Origin: Callorhinus ursinus | Taxonomy: Eukaryota > Chordata > Mammalia > Carnivora > Otariidae | Length of the DNA stretch: 64,000 nt | Direction: 5' to 3' | Assembly: GCF_003265705.1 (NCBI RefSeq) | Contig: NW_020312817.1 | Location: forward strand, 34,796,548-34,860,547 | In this document: piece after piece, positions 42,078 through 52,590 of the stretch | Layout: each line of letters opens with the position of its first letter | Numbering within the stretch: the first letter of the stretch is position 1 | The notes under the pieces: model-generated | Database searches by the model: none | Told to the model about the DNA's origin: nothing | What the model saw: the letters and a program-made list of their open reading frames with translations, nothing else | Translations under genes and position numbers: made by a program

Positions 42078-42520
42078 TGAAACAAATACGTGGGTGAATG
42101 CTACAGACATCCTATTGAATCTTCTCTTAGAACCAATTACAATTTGAAGAAAATGTTGAGATTCATGTTAGTAAATGATTTTTTGAGAGAGGTGGACAAA
42201 AGAGCATGATATCAGAAAAGCTTTGCATGGAATGTCCCTCACGCAGAAGAAGGACTGGGCAGACCCTTTCAGTTGGTAAATGCTTGTCATTCTTTCCCCC
42301 CAAAATTGGGAGACACAAATGTGAGTGAAATAACTAAAAGTGAGATGAGGGGGAGAGAGTGACATATACAAATGCCGTAAATTAGTCATTTCCCTTGCCA
42401 TGAATTTCTCCATAAAGTTATCAGTTGCCGTAAATGAAAGAAATTACATTACTGAAAATGCCTGAGAACTCCATTTGACCCTAAAATAGCACTGAAATTG
42501 TAATGGCTACCCCAGACCTT
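42078..42520. other. Noncoding sequence
   Basis: AT-rich; no named repeat. Confidence 0.4.
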
Positions 42521-42626
42521 CTATTCTATTCTATTCTATTCTATTCTATTCTATTCTATTCTATTCTATNNNNNNNNNNATTCTATTCTATTCTATTCTA
42601 TTCTATTCTATTCTATTCTATTCTAT
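42521..42626. repeat. (CTATT)n pentanucleotide repeat with an assembly gap
   Basis: Perfect CTATT units on both sides of ten Ns (42570-42579), about 96 sequenced bases. Extending the left register across ten bases does not give the right register: it is shifted by two bases. The true missing length should leave remainder 3 on division by 5 if the array is perfect. Confidence 0.95.
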
Positions 42627-42953
42627 GGTATTTTTTACTAACTTTCCACTACAGGAGCTAATATTTTTAACTGCTAAAGAGCTGCATTGAGAATGTTGAA
42701 AACAATGACTAGTTGAAGATGAGGCTGGACCCATAGCCTCAGATGACATAGGGCTGGAAGGAGGAGGAGCTCAAATGTTCGATTACCTAGAAATGTGGAC
42801 CAACTTCAACATTTCAAAAATAATAATAATAATAACATTCTCAAATACATTTTTTACTTCTTCAAATTAGTTTGTTAGGCAAAAATACCTTTTCCCCTCA
42901 TTGTTTAAATCAATGCCGTCTTTCAAGTATAAATTACGTCCTTTGAAAGCTTG
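42627..42953. other. AT-rich sequence with (AAT)n tract
   Basis: Contains AATAATAATAATAATAAC at 42818-42835. No other named feature. Confidence 0.5.
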
Positions 42954-43034
42954 CCTAAGCCACTTTTTATTTTTCTTTATTTAATTAAAAATAAATACCC
43001 AAGATTGAGGGAAACTGAGTAAAAAGTACATAAG
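42954..43034. repeat. Tandem duplication, copy 1
   Basis: An 81-bp segment from CCTAAGCCAC to AGTACATAAG, repeated directly with 4 bp fewer at 43035-43111. Differences: TTATTTAATTA versus TTGATTA, and one G/C change in GAGGG/GACGG. Confidence 0.95.
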
Positions 43035-43111
43035 CCTAAGCCACTTTTTATTTTTCTTTGATTAAAAATAAATACCCAAGATTGACGGAAACTGAGTAAA
43101 AAGTACATAAG
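43035..43111. repeat. Tandem duplication, copy 2
   Basis: Second copy (77 bp), directly abutting copy 1. High identity points to a recent event. Confidence 0.95.
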
Positions 43112-43185
43112 CCCTTGTACATTTTTCTGCAACTTCCTGTGAATCTATAATTATTTCAAAATTGAAGATGGAACAAATAATAATA
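43100..43185 (+). mobile_element. L1-like 3' end
   Basis: 'ttctgcaacttcctgtgaat' followed by CTATAATTATTTCAAAATTG is the typical terminal part of an old L1. The tandemly duplicated segment lies just before, and may belong to the same copy. Confidence 0.6.
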
Positions 43186-43735
43186 GCATTAAAATAGTGA
43201 ATAGCCCTGTTGGCTTGGAGTTTGATTCGTGAAACCTTGCCTTCAGCCATCATCACACTGCTCACAGGACATTTTGAAGCCATCGAGCTGGAAACCTTTT
43301 CTTTCCCCAAGTTTGTTATCATTCCAGTGGGCAATATGGAAATATAGCCTCCAAAAAATGACTCCAAATTACAGACATTTGCAGCCATTCAAAATTTAGA
43401 GTTTGCAAAATGTCTACTTTCCTTCCATTTGAAAACTTCTGAGGGGGGAGAAATCCTTTTGGAAATTTTTCTCCCCAAAAGTGATTACACTGAAAGCCTT
43501 GGTCTTGTTCCACATTCTGTGTGCATTTTTGGTTCCATTTACAACTGGGAGTAGATTTTTTTTTTCTTCCATAACTATGTTTATAGCACAAGTATGAAGA
43601 TTTGTTAACAAATGTTCATTTAGACAGTCTGAGTTTGCAACTGAGAGGGAAAAAATTTCTGAATATTGAAAATTTGCGAAAAATTGTCAAAAACAGTGCC
43701 ATGTTTTTCTTTGGGGGCCATTAGCAGGGGACAGC
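43186..43735. promoter_or_regulatory. Candidate conserved noncoding element
   Basis: Repeat-free, AT-rich block. It includes GTTTGATTCGTG, TTGTTATCATTCC, CATTCAAAATTTAG, AACAAATGTTCATTTAG and CCATTAGC. A GTTAACAAATGTTC inverted motif lies near 43605-43618. No frame is maintained. Confidence 0.4.
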
Positions 43736-43988
43736 CAGGAGGTGCCCTTAGAGTCCCTCAGGGATGCCTTCAGTTCATTCAGTCCCACAGGAAAGAATCT
43801 CAAGTGCCATCCACGTGCAAGGCACTAGACCCACCGCCAGGAGCAGCAATTAGGTTAAGAGACCCTATTCCACTTCTGGCCCATGCCACTCAGGACAGAA
43901 GTCAGATGGTCTTCTGTAGGTCTTTCAGCAGCAGATCCAGATTAGCAAAATTCACAGGGCAGCTGTAGCAACAAGAGTACCAATTTAT
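43736..43988. other. Noncoding sequence
   Basis: No named feature. Confidence 0.4.
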
Positions 43989-44000
43989 AAAATTAACTTG

Positions 44001-44213
44001 GGGGACGCCTGGGTGGCTCAGTCGGTGAAGCATCTGCCTTCGGCTCAGGTGTCCTGGGAATCGAGCCCCAAGGCTGGCTCCCTGCTCAATGGAGAGCCTA
44101 CTTCTCCCTCTCCCTCTGCCCCTCCCCCGTGCTTCTGTGCGCTCTCTTTCTCTCTCAAATACATAGATAAAATCCTTAAAAATAAAATAAAAAAATAAAG
44201 ATAAAATAAAATA
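44001..44213 (+). mobile_element. Can-SINE
   Basis: Head 'ggggacgcctgggtggctca', a body lacking a few bases of the 'catgatcccag' region, CT-rich part and AAATAAAATAAAAAAATAAAG tail. The target-site duplication is AAATTAACTTGGG / AAAATGACTTGGG, diverged. Confidence 0.9.
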
Positions 44214-44324
44214 AAAATGACTTGGGACTGATGCCTCACACCCTCACCAGGGACCAGGAGACTCAAACCCCCATCCAAAACCACCAGCTGGGTATGCAAG
44301 TGGAAGGAAGAAAGATTGAGCCCA

Positions 44325-44510
44325 GCTGCCTGGGTACGAAGCCCAGCTCTCACTACCTATGTGACATTGGGTAAATGAATTAGCCTCCGTGGCCCTGTTC
44401 TATCATCTGTAATACCCAGAAAATAATAGTAACCTGTATCATTAGTTGTCAGGAAAATTAAATGAGATAATGCATGCAAGGGCTTCTAAGAATGTTCTCT
44501 GTTATTGTTC
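44325..44510 (-). mobile_element. MIR SINE
   Basis: 'acgaagcccagctctcacta', 'cctatgtgacattgggtaaa', 'ctgttctatcatctgtaata' and 'gtcaggaaaattaaatgaga' follow minus-strand MIR. Confidence 0.8.
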
Positions 44511-44999
44511 TCCAAGTGCTGAGAAAGGGTGCTCTATTCCCCAGAAGCCTGTTTGGAGGGCCCAGCACTAGAACAAAGGGCAGTTGAGGGAAGTTTCCCT
44601 TCACTCAGGAGATGTCAGTGATACATCCCTCACCCCCAAAATAATGGGCACTCTCTGCTCACCAGGCTGCTCATGTTCTTCGCAGTCTGTGTTGATGTCC
44701 CCTGGGCCAAGCCGGGGAAGCTTGACACATCCTGCTTTCCCCAACCCCTTTCTATGGGAACGACCTCTTGTCTGGTGGCCCATTTTCTCCTTCTGTTTCA
44801 AGTGCAGTAAGATTGTTCTTCCCACAGTCCTGGCAGACATTGTATCTCTACCCCACCCCCACCCAGCCCAGTGTTGACTCAATTAGACCCACTCTCCAAA
44901 CTCAGGCTGGGGCGCCCAAGGTCAGAGCCCATGTGCAGAAATCACATTACCTTCCCTATGAATCACAGCCCGTCATTTCATATTGGTGTCAGCAAGATT
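44511..44999. other. Noncoding sequence
   Basis: No named feature. Confidence 0.4.
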
Positions 45000-45344
45000 T
45001 AAATCTTTGAATAACAACCACCCATGCATGTTACAGTTGTATAGTTCCTGCTTTTTTTTTTTTTAGCATAATTAGTTTAGGGCACATGTAATTTTATTTT
45101 AAGTCCCATTATTTTATTTGCCTCTCACAATGGAAACTATATATGTTTGTGTATCTCTTAACATGACAGATAAAGATGCTGAAGTAGCCCATGTTCACTC
45201 CTTTGACCTCAGTCTTCTTGCTTAGTTCAAAATCAACAACCTCCATTCTGAACATGATGTTTTCAGAAGACCGGCTTTGGAAACCTCCTGGCCTGGGCAT
45301 ATAACTACTGACTTGATATTTCCCCTCAGGTTGCCAAAAGCACC
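45000..45344. other. AT-rich noncoding sequence
   Basis: AT-rich with TTTGAATAACAACCACCC, TAGCATAATTAGTTTAGG and CCCATTATTTTATTTGCC. It could be regulatory but motif density is lower than in the other candidates. Confidence 0.35.
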
Positions 45345-45700
45345 TTACGTTCAGTATACGTGAGACTAAACTCATAATCCTACCTCCCAAACTGGATCTT
45401 CTTCCAGGGTCCCTCATCTGAACACAGCACCTCCATCTATGCGTCTGGACAGGCCTAGAACCTAGAACCCATTCTTGATGCCTCCTCTCCTTGCCCACCA
45501 TATGCAACTCATCTCAAGTTTTCAGCTCCTGAATATTCCCCAAATCCATCTACTTCTCTCCATCTCAAAGGCCTCAACCTGAGTCAAAGCCACCATTGTT
45601 TCTGAGCTGGACTATATAACCATAGCCTCATGATTGGTCTCTCTGGGTCCCTTCCTGATTCTCTTATTGATGAAGGAAGCATGTTCTATTTTCCAGATTG
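45345..45700 (+). mobile_element. L2 LINE internal fragment
   Basis: 'ggatcttcttccagggtccc', 'ttcttgatgcctcctctcct', 'tctacttctctccatctcaa' and 'tgagtcaaagccaccattgt' match the upstream part of the L2 3' region, not its terminus. Confidence 0.7.
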
Positions 45701-45704
45701 TCTA

Positions 45705-45892
45705 GCTGTAATTTCCAACCCGAGTGCACATCAAATCACCAAGCATCCTTGCTTAAAATGCAGCATCCACCTGTGGAGATTCTAATTCATTAGGTTTTAT
45801 GTGTAATTCCAGGATCTGTATATGTGACAGGTGCCTAAAGTGGCCCTGATGTGGCTAGCATGTCAATTAACATTTGCGGATCACTGGCTATA
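45705..45892. mobile_element. MER5A-like hAT fragment
   Basis: 'gagtgcacatcaaatcacca', 'gcttaaaatgcagcatccac' and 'gagattctaattcattaggt', ending at 'catttgcggatcactgg'. Same family as the element at 573-745. It ends the upstream L2. Confidence 0.7.
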
Positions 45893-45964
45893 GCTCGCCA
45901 GCACCATACCTGACCCATTTTAGACATGGCCAGATATGTCTCCAGCATGAACCAAGGGATGAGT

Positions 45965-46335
45965 GCCTATCTGACATATATTTCTTGAGCCCCTACTATG
46001 TGCCAGGTTGTTCAAGCACTGGGGATACAGTAGTGAATAACTGACAAAAATCCTGTCTTCATGGGGCTTACCTTTTGGTAGGTGGAGACGAACAAAACAA
46101 AACAAACAAAATATATGAAATGTTAGATAGCAATAAGGGCCATGGAGGAAAAATAAAGCAAACTGAAGGATGGGGCGGAAAGAGCTGTGGAGGAGGGGCA
46201 GGTTGCCATTCAGAACAGGCTAGTCAGGAAAGGCCTCCCTGGGAAGAGGGTAACTGAGTGACTTGAAGGAAAAGAGGCAGATAAGCTACTGGGGGAAGAG
46301 CTTTCCTAGCTGAACTCCAGAAGGAGCAAGCAACG
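45965..46335 (-). mobile_element. L2 LINE 3' end
   Basis: Reverse L2: 'tttcttgagcccctactatg', 'tgccaggttgttcaagcact', 'ggggatacagtagtgaataa', 'gtcttcatggggcttacctt', 'gtcaggaaaggcctccctgg'. Confidence 0.85.
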
Positions 46336-46439
46336 TTTGCTCTTCTAGCGTCCTTCAAAGGAAATAAATTCTCCACAGATTCCATGTTCAGGTTCCTAAT
46401 CCTCAACTCCAACCTGGGGAAGATACTCCCAATAAAATG

Positions 46440-46716
46440 TGGTATTTCTCACCTCGCCATCATTGTTCAAATATCCCCTCTGCCTAAAAGCCCACTCCAG
46501 ACCCCTGAGCTCTGAAGCTTTACTAACTCAGCCCTTTTATGTTCCACTATATCTGGACATCCTTCTATCACAGCACCTAAGATACCAAATTGCTTTGTCT
46601 GGTTTACATGCTTGTCTGCCCCTTCCCCAAGATCAGACTTCAACCTGTCGCTCCTTATCTACTATGGTATTTTCAGTGCCTTAGCCCAGAATTGGGCCAG
46701 AGTAGAATTGTAGATT
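46440..46716 (+). mobile_element. L2 LINE 3' end, split by a SINE
   Basis: 'ctctgaagctttactaactc', 'acatccttctatcacagcac', 'tttgtctggtttacatgctt', 'cttatctactatggtatttt' and 'cagtgccttagcccagaatt'; the last part continues after the Can-SINE as AGTAAATTCTTG. Confidence 0.75.
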
Positions 46717-46935
46717 CTTTTCTTTCTTTCTTTCTTTTTTTTTTTTTTTTAGAGAGACCAAGCGTGTGCACAAGTTGCAGGGAGGGGGAACAGAGGGATG
46801 GGAGAGAGAGAATCTTAAGCAGGCTCCATGCTCATTGCAGAACCTGAGCGGGGCTCAGTCCCACAACCGTGAGATTATGACCTGAGCTCAAATCAAGAGT
46901 CAGACGCTCAACCGAATGAGTCACCCAGGCGCCCC
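46717..46935 (-). mobile_element. Can-SINE, diverged
   Basis: T-rich tail (TTTCTTTCTTTC then poly(T) to 46750), GA-rich body, 'gatgggagagagagaatctt', 'ttatgacctgagctcaaatc' and full head 'tcaccc aggcgcccc'. The flanks share AGA/AGAGTA(A/G)ATTCTT, a diverged duplication. Older than most copies. Confidence 0.85.
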
Positions 46936-47162
46936 AGAGTAAATTCTTGATAAGTGGTTAAGTGCAGAAAAGAAAGAGGGAGGGAGTTGGAAAGAAAGAA
47001 CACCTAACTTCGTGCTAAATGCCGGGATAGGTATTACACAGTGGTAGACAGGCAGACCAGGACACCTGCCAAGCAGTCCTGTGGAGAGTATGTCCTCAGT
47101 CTTTACCATCCCTCGGCAGTCTCTCTGGAACTGCCTTCAGGTGCAGATGAGTGATCACAAGA
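46936..47162. other. Noncoding sequence
   Basis: Includes the tail of the L2 split upstream. No exon. Confidence 0.4.
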
Positions 47163-47390
47163 CATGGTAATAATAAGAGCTGTCACCTGTCAGATGTGTG
47201 CTCTGTACCAGGCGCTACACTAAGTCCTTTACATGCATTCCAGCATTACCTGGCTTAAATCCTCACAACATTAGGCCCTGCGCCGTAGATAGAGTCATCA
47301 GCCCTACTTTACACATAAGGTGTCCAGTGTCTTGCCCAAGCTTTCTCAGCTGGTGAGTGACAGAACGAGTATTCAGACCCAGGGGGTGTG
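47163..47390 (+). mobile_element. MIR SINE, near full length
   Basis: 'aataataagagctgtcacct', 'gtaccaggcgctacactaag', 'aaatcctcacaacattaggc', 'tttacacataaggtgtccag' and 'agcccagtattcagaccc' type text in plus-strand MIR order. Confidence 0.8.
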
Positions 47391-48839
47391 ACACCAGGGC
47401 CTATATGTTTAACTTCTGTCTGAGTCAACTGAGCAGTAACTTGAAGGGAACCCACGTTCTGGGCTGGGAAGCCGGGGAAGGCAAGTGAAGAAGAACGAAG
47501 GAAGGACAGTTTGGGCCCCGAAGAGAGGCCTGCTGTTGGAGAGAGAGGGTAGGTCTGCGGGGTAGGCAGAGGGCTAGGGCTTCAGAACCCCCACAGGCCT
47601 CTCAGAAGCTGAGGGGCTCTGTGACCAAGCTCTACCCAGAGCAGAGGAAAAGAGGCTGAGAATCCCCTCTTTGGGATTTGAGAATTTGGGGAGGGTAGCT
47701 GGACTTGAGACTTCCCTGAGCAGGGATCCAGAAATCAGGAAGTTCTGAGGGAGATGTGTCTCTCGAGCTGGCCACAAATGGACCTGGGGTTGCTTGGCCC
47801 TCTGAGGCCACCCTGGGGAAGGTCCTCAAGGCTGCCCACTGGCCAGGGCCACACTATTGCTCAGGCCCAGGAGCATCATCCTTACCGGGCTGCAAGAGGA
47901 GCTGTTTCTACTGGGTCAGCAGGCCTGAAGGGAAGTGGACTCGGTCCCTGCGTCCACAGGACTCCCTCACCCATCCCCAGAGTTCCATCTGGCACGGCAG
48001 CCAGCCGTCCCCACTCTACCCCTCTCTCATCCTATATGCCCCCTACTCCCGATAAAACCTTCCTTCCACTGGATTCTTCCACCACCTGAAGAACAAAATT
48101 TTACTTACAGGGAGATTGGGACACAGGGCCCTGGGTTGAAGGAGAAAAGACGCAACAGAGGTGACACGGAGAGAGGTGAGGGGTCCAGCTTGAGCCCAGG
48201 GAGGGCCTCTGATTCTGGAAGCTCTGGTGAAACTTGACACCAAGGCCAGGTCCCGAGCCAGGCCGGGGGAGGGAGTAAACCATCTTCCCGGAGCAGGAAG
48301 TGAGGGAGAGAGTGAGAGTGAGCTGGGGCAGCACTCTGTTTTCTTTGGCCTCTGCCAGCCCTGGGAGGGAGAAAGGCAAGAGAGGAGGATGGGGCTTGTG
48401 GAAAGATCCAGCCTTTGTGTCCTACGTCCCCACAGAGGTGGAGGTTGGGAGGAAGGTGGGGGTTGGGGTGGGAGATGTGCAAGGGAGGCCAAAGAACCCT
48501 GGAATCAGAGACCAGTAGGTGAGCACATGGGGAGCGTGGCGGGGTTGGGGGGGGCAGAGCTTACTATGTTGGAGCCATGGAACTTACCCAGAAGGCCACA
48601 GTGCATTCCCCACATTCTCTCCAGCCTTGATCTCCCCAGGCTCCCCTGAAAGGCCCCGACCTTGTATGCTGCTCTCTCCACCCCAGAGAGCCTGAGGGGG
48701 TGAAGGTTAGCCTACGAAAAGCTCTGGGTCTCTGCAGGCCAGAGCACCCCCTCAGGAAGCTGGACTTCCAGAGCCCCGCTGTGTCTCCTGAGTTCATGCT
48801 GGGAGGTAATCATTCTACTCTTGACAAAAAGCCTTCCTT
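47391..48839. other. GC-rich noncoding sequence
   Basis: About 1.4 kb with no exon or named repeat. Overlapping open frames on both strands reflect GC content, not genes. Confidence 0.4.
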
Positions 48840-49060
48840 AAGAGCCACTCCATCCCTAACCCAAATTTTCTAGGAACTTCCATCCCAAACCTTGTCCTAA
48901 CCCCAAGCTCAATCCTAATGCCCATGCCTCATGGGGACCCCAAACCAGTCTCAACCCAAACACTATTCAAAATCACTAAATGCAATCCCAGCCTGTACCC
49001 TCACCCCAAACCCTACTGTAGCCCCAGCTCCACATTCTCACCCCGATCTGCGTAAATCAT
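48840..49060. repeat. Degenerate AACCC/CCTAA-like tandem sequence
   Basis: Words such as CATCCCTAACCCAAA, TCCTAACCCC, TCAATCCTAATGCCC, AACCCAAAC and CACCCCAAACCCTACTG form a decayed C/A-rich tandem array. It resembles the block at 21585-21830. Confidence 0.45.
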
Positions 49061-49099
49061 AAGCCTGGCCCACATAGGTGATGGAGTGGGGATTAACAA

Positions 49100-49258
49100 A
49101 CAGTAAGAGTTAACACACAGCAAGCATTGATGAGGTGCTAGGCACTGTAATAACAGAGAAAAAGCTTATTACATACCAACCCTATGAGTCAGGCATTACT
49201 AGGACTACCATTTTACAGATAAGAGCACTGAGGCTCAGAAAGATCAGTCTGGTTACCT
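49100..49258 (+). mobile_element. MIR SINE fragment
   Basis: 'agcaagcattgatgaggtgc', 'taggcactgtaataacagag', 'ccattttacagataagagca' and 'ctgaggctcagaaagatcag' in plus-strand MIR order. Confidence 0.8.
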
Positions 49259-51339
49259 AGGAAAGTGCCACCAGTCCTGAATGTGATTGGTGGAGTCACG
49301 GCTCCCATCGGCTAGATTTCATGGGGTGACTGTGGAGCCTTACCAGGGATGTCCTCTGTCTGCATGGAGACCCTTATGGCTGCTGTAGAAGCCAAAACAC
49401 ACTCTATCAGACGAGATCCAAATGAGGGGCTCCGCTCCGATACTGAGAGCTGGCTCTCAGGTCACAGAGCCTGGAAAGCTATTGGAGAGAATCATAGCAG
49501 GGTTGGGAGGCTTCTGATCAAGAAGAACAACCCCACACCTGATAAACTCCCCGTAGAATCACTGAGGACTCTACCACCATGGCCCTCACCCCGCCACTTT
49601 GGGGTACACTTTCTGATCAGCCACCTCTAACTTGGGCTCAGCTGATACTCTGATACGTCCTGGGGAATGCCATTCTAAGTCACAAGTTCCCGGAGCCACA
49701 GTGAGGGGAGTCCTCAATCAGGACAGGGATGACAGCCTTCTAAACAAAGTGGTTTATTCTCCCCCCACCCCCAACATACACACACTTATAGATGGAGCTT
49801 GTTCATACTCTCACACACAGCCCCATTCAAGACCTCTCCAGTTTCTTTTCTCTGCCCCAAACCCTAGTTTCCTCTAGGCCAGTGAGGGAGGCCTACAGGG
49901 GGTCTACCTCCCTCATCCTGGAGGACCTCACTCAGGGGACACCAACCTGCAAAGTTCCCAGGACACCAGCAGGTCTGGGCCAGTCCAGAGGAAAGGTACC
50001 AGCTCTCTGGAGTCCTCTATCCCTTCCTGAGTCAGGCTTTGGGTCAGGGTTTCTACGGCCAGGGTGTCTGTCCGACCATGAAGGACTACATCAAGAATTG
50101 TTCAGTATGCCGCACACCCCCACCACTCTCCTACAGTCTTGAAAAGGCAACCCAGCCAGGGAACTCTGGACATAAAGAAGCTGAATCAGAGGCTGGCTGA
50201 GAGACCCAGCCTATAGCCCAAGGTGCTCTGGCTCGAAAGCCAGAAGTCCTCTCACGGGTCCTCCTGGTCCATAAATATAGAACATGTTGGCCACACAAGC
50301 CTTGCCCCTAGCGTTGCATGTTGACATTACCTGCAGCCTTTCTGAACCAGTCCAGGGACCCCTGTGAGAGCCAGAAGCCACCTGTACCCAGTTCTGTCTT
50401 GGTCTCCCGCCTCCCCCACCCCACATTTATCTCCCTCTCACATGCAACACGGGTGCTCTTTCTCTTCTGCCACCAGCCCACTGGGCATTTGGGAGCCATA
50501 GCCTGGAATCATTAGCAATGATAAATACAGTGGCTCATGAAGGAAGACGGGTAAGAGGCATAGGTAGAGTAGGACAAGGGGGGACGGCTGGGGGCTGGGG
50601 AGAGGGCCTGGGGAGTGAGGTGTGAGGCTCGCGGTGGATTGTTCCCGCTTGCTCTGCCTGGAACGCAAGGGCCGGGAATCCATGACTGCAGAGAGGTGGG
50701 AGCCACACCCTCAACTGAAGCCCATCAGAGCAGCTCCTCTGGGCCTAGTGACATGGGGTCCTCTCCAACTTCCCCTAGAAACTGACGGCATCTGGGGCTG
50801 GGAAGCCACTGTCCACAGATCCCCTCCAGATTCCACAGATGCAGATAAAAGTCAGGGTGGAAATAACGAGCTCCGAGAGGGGCGGCTGCAGACGTGGCCA
50901 TCAGAGCCCCAGATGTGGCTCAGCCATGGCCGCTGTGGGGCTGCTGTGACTATGAACAGGAATGCAGCCCCAGATGGGGATGCGGGGTTGGAGGGGAGGA
51001 GACAGTGCACAATTCTGTACATTCTAGACTCCAGGAGGGGTGCAGCTCTGAGGAGGAGAGTGGTCTAGCGTCTGACTTCGTGAAAAGACTCAGCCTGGTC
51101 TTGGGGAACCTGGATTCCTGCAGATGAATCCTCTGCCTTCATCTACCCAAGATTCATTACACTCTCTGCCAACTCCTGCTGCCTGGGGCCTCCAGCCACA
51201 GAATCGGCTTCACTGGGGCCCTTCTCCGCTGGTGGCCCCACAGTTCTCCTTGGGCACCTCCTGCCACAGAGGGGAGGGAGGTAATGTGCTCTGCCTCCAC
51301 AAAATGGAGGGAAATGCCAGTGTCAGCCCCGCAGGTTAG
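49259..51339. other. Noncoding sequence
   Basis: 2.1 kb without exon or named repeat. GC-rich in part, with several short open frames. Confidence 0.4.
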
Positions 51340-51560
51340 CCTCCGTCCTAAGCCCCGCTAATACCCAGCATTCCGGGCGCCATAAAGATGAAGGGGCCCA
51401 TGGCCCTCCTCAGGGGCCCCTGCGCATAAACACCCCCAATGATACAGCTCCCTACACCACCGCTCATGAGGCCCATTTACTTTCCACTTTGTTCTGAATT
51501 TTCATCTCAGGAGGTTTGCAAATCGCTAACAGCAGGAACTTTCCAGAAGTTGCAGAATAT
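51340..51560. promoter_or_regulatory. Candidate conserved noncoding element
   Basis: Contains CGCCATAAAGATG, GCGCATAAACACCCCC, CCCCAATGATACAG and CCCATTTACTTTCC (51366-51485). Repeat-free and distinct from its flanks; regulatory role inferred. Confidence 0.3.
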
Positions 51561-52150
51561 AATCGGTGCATTCTCAGCCTTGCCACTCTCAGAGCACGCT
51601 AGGCAGCTGCCTACCACTGAGTGGAGGACGTGGGAGGCTGAGGGCGGCCCCCAGAGTCGAGGTAGGAAGAGGCCACGGAGGACCACCTTGACCAGCCTCC
51701 GCCTCTGGGTGAGTGTAGCCTACACCCCAGCCAGCCCCAATCCCGGTCCTATTTGTGAAAATAAGATCAGCCCACACTCAACTATTCTGGGAAGATTAGC
51801 TGTAACAACACAGAACTTCTCTCCTGGGCAGGAAGTTTGTCTTTAAATACACCCTGAACCCCTCCCATTGCAGAATCAACATTGCCTCTGGTCAGGCCTC
51901 TGAGGAGGAGGGGAAGGGAGATGGAGGTAGACAGCTGAGACTGTCCTCTGGTAAGGAGCCTGAGCCACGGCACCAGGACTGCCAAGTCCCCTAACCGTTG
52001 CACTGCTCTCAGTGGAAGTCCTAGGACCGGGTTTCTCAGGGTCACCCTGCCCCATTGATGATCTCTAGGGATGGCCTATTGCATTTCCCGCAGGAAACTA
52101 AACGTCTTTTAGTAAAACTCACCCCCTCCTTCAGTCTCCTCCAAAGGGTC
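51561..52150. other. Noncoding sequence
   Basis: No confident feature. Confidence 0.4.
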
Positions 52151-52152
52151 AA

Positions 52153-52268
52153 ACTAATACCTCCTGAGCACCTACTATGTGCTTCACAAGGTTTAGCACA
52201 TCGAATTTCATCTTTACCACCCTACAAGTGTGGAAACACCACCATCCTTCTAAGACATGACCTAACAG
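52153..52268 (+). mobile_element. MIR SINE, 5' part, split by a Can-SINE
   Basis: 'cctgagcacctactatgtgc' and 'ttcatctttaccaccctaca' are plus-strand MIR; the copy continues after the SINE with 'gaaattcccctgaagtcaca'. Confidence 0.7.
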
Positions 52269-52467
52269 GGGCGCCTGCGTGGCTCAGTTGGTTAAGTGTC
52301 CGCCTTCAGCTCAGGTCATGATCCTGGGGTCCTGAGATCAAGTCCCGCATCGGGCTCCCTGCTCTGCAGGGACCCTGCTTCTCCCTCTGCCTCTGCCACT
52401 CCCCTTGCTTGTGCTCCTCTCTCTGTCAAATAAATAAAATCTCTTAAAAATAAATAAATAAATAAAA
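52269..52467 (+). mobile_element. Can-SINE in MIR
   Basis: Head 'gggcgcctgcgtggctcagt', 'catgatcctggggtcctgag', body and AAATAAATAAATAAATAAAA tail. Target-site duplication ATGACCTAACAG (52257-52268) and ATGACATAACAG (52468-52479), one mismatch. Confidence 0.95.
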
Positions 52468-52479
52468 ATGACATAACAG

Positions 52480-52590
52480 CCTGAGAGAGGATAAAGAAAT
52501 TCCCCTGAAGTCACACTGCGCACAGACCCCAGGACCAGACCAGGACACAACCCAGGGCTGAGTCTTCAACCTGTGCTTTCTCCTCCATGT
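52480..52590 (+). mobile_element. MIR SINE, 3' part
   Basis: 'gaaattcccctgaagtcaca', 'gaccagaccaggacacaacc' and 'aggctgagtcttcaacctgt' type text complete the MIR copy. Confidence 0.6.

Noticed and set aside
42521..42626. ATTCT array as the SCA10 (ATXN10) locus
   Set aside because: Only the repeat unit is shared; no ATXN10 sequence is seen around it, and the human repeat arose in a primate Alu.
50894..51127. Open frame in the GC-rich stretch
   Set aside because: Overlaps another frame, no splice context, no known domain.
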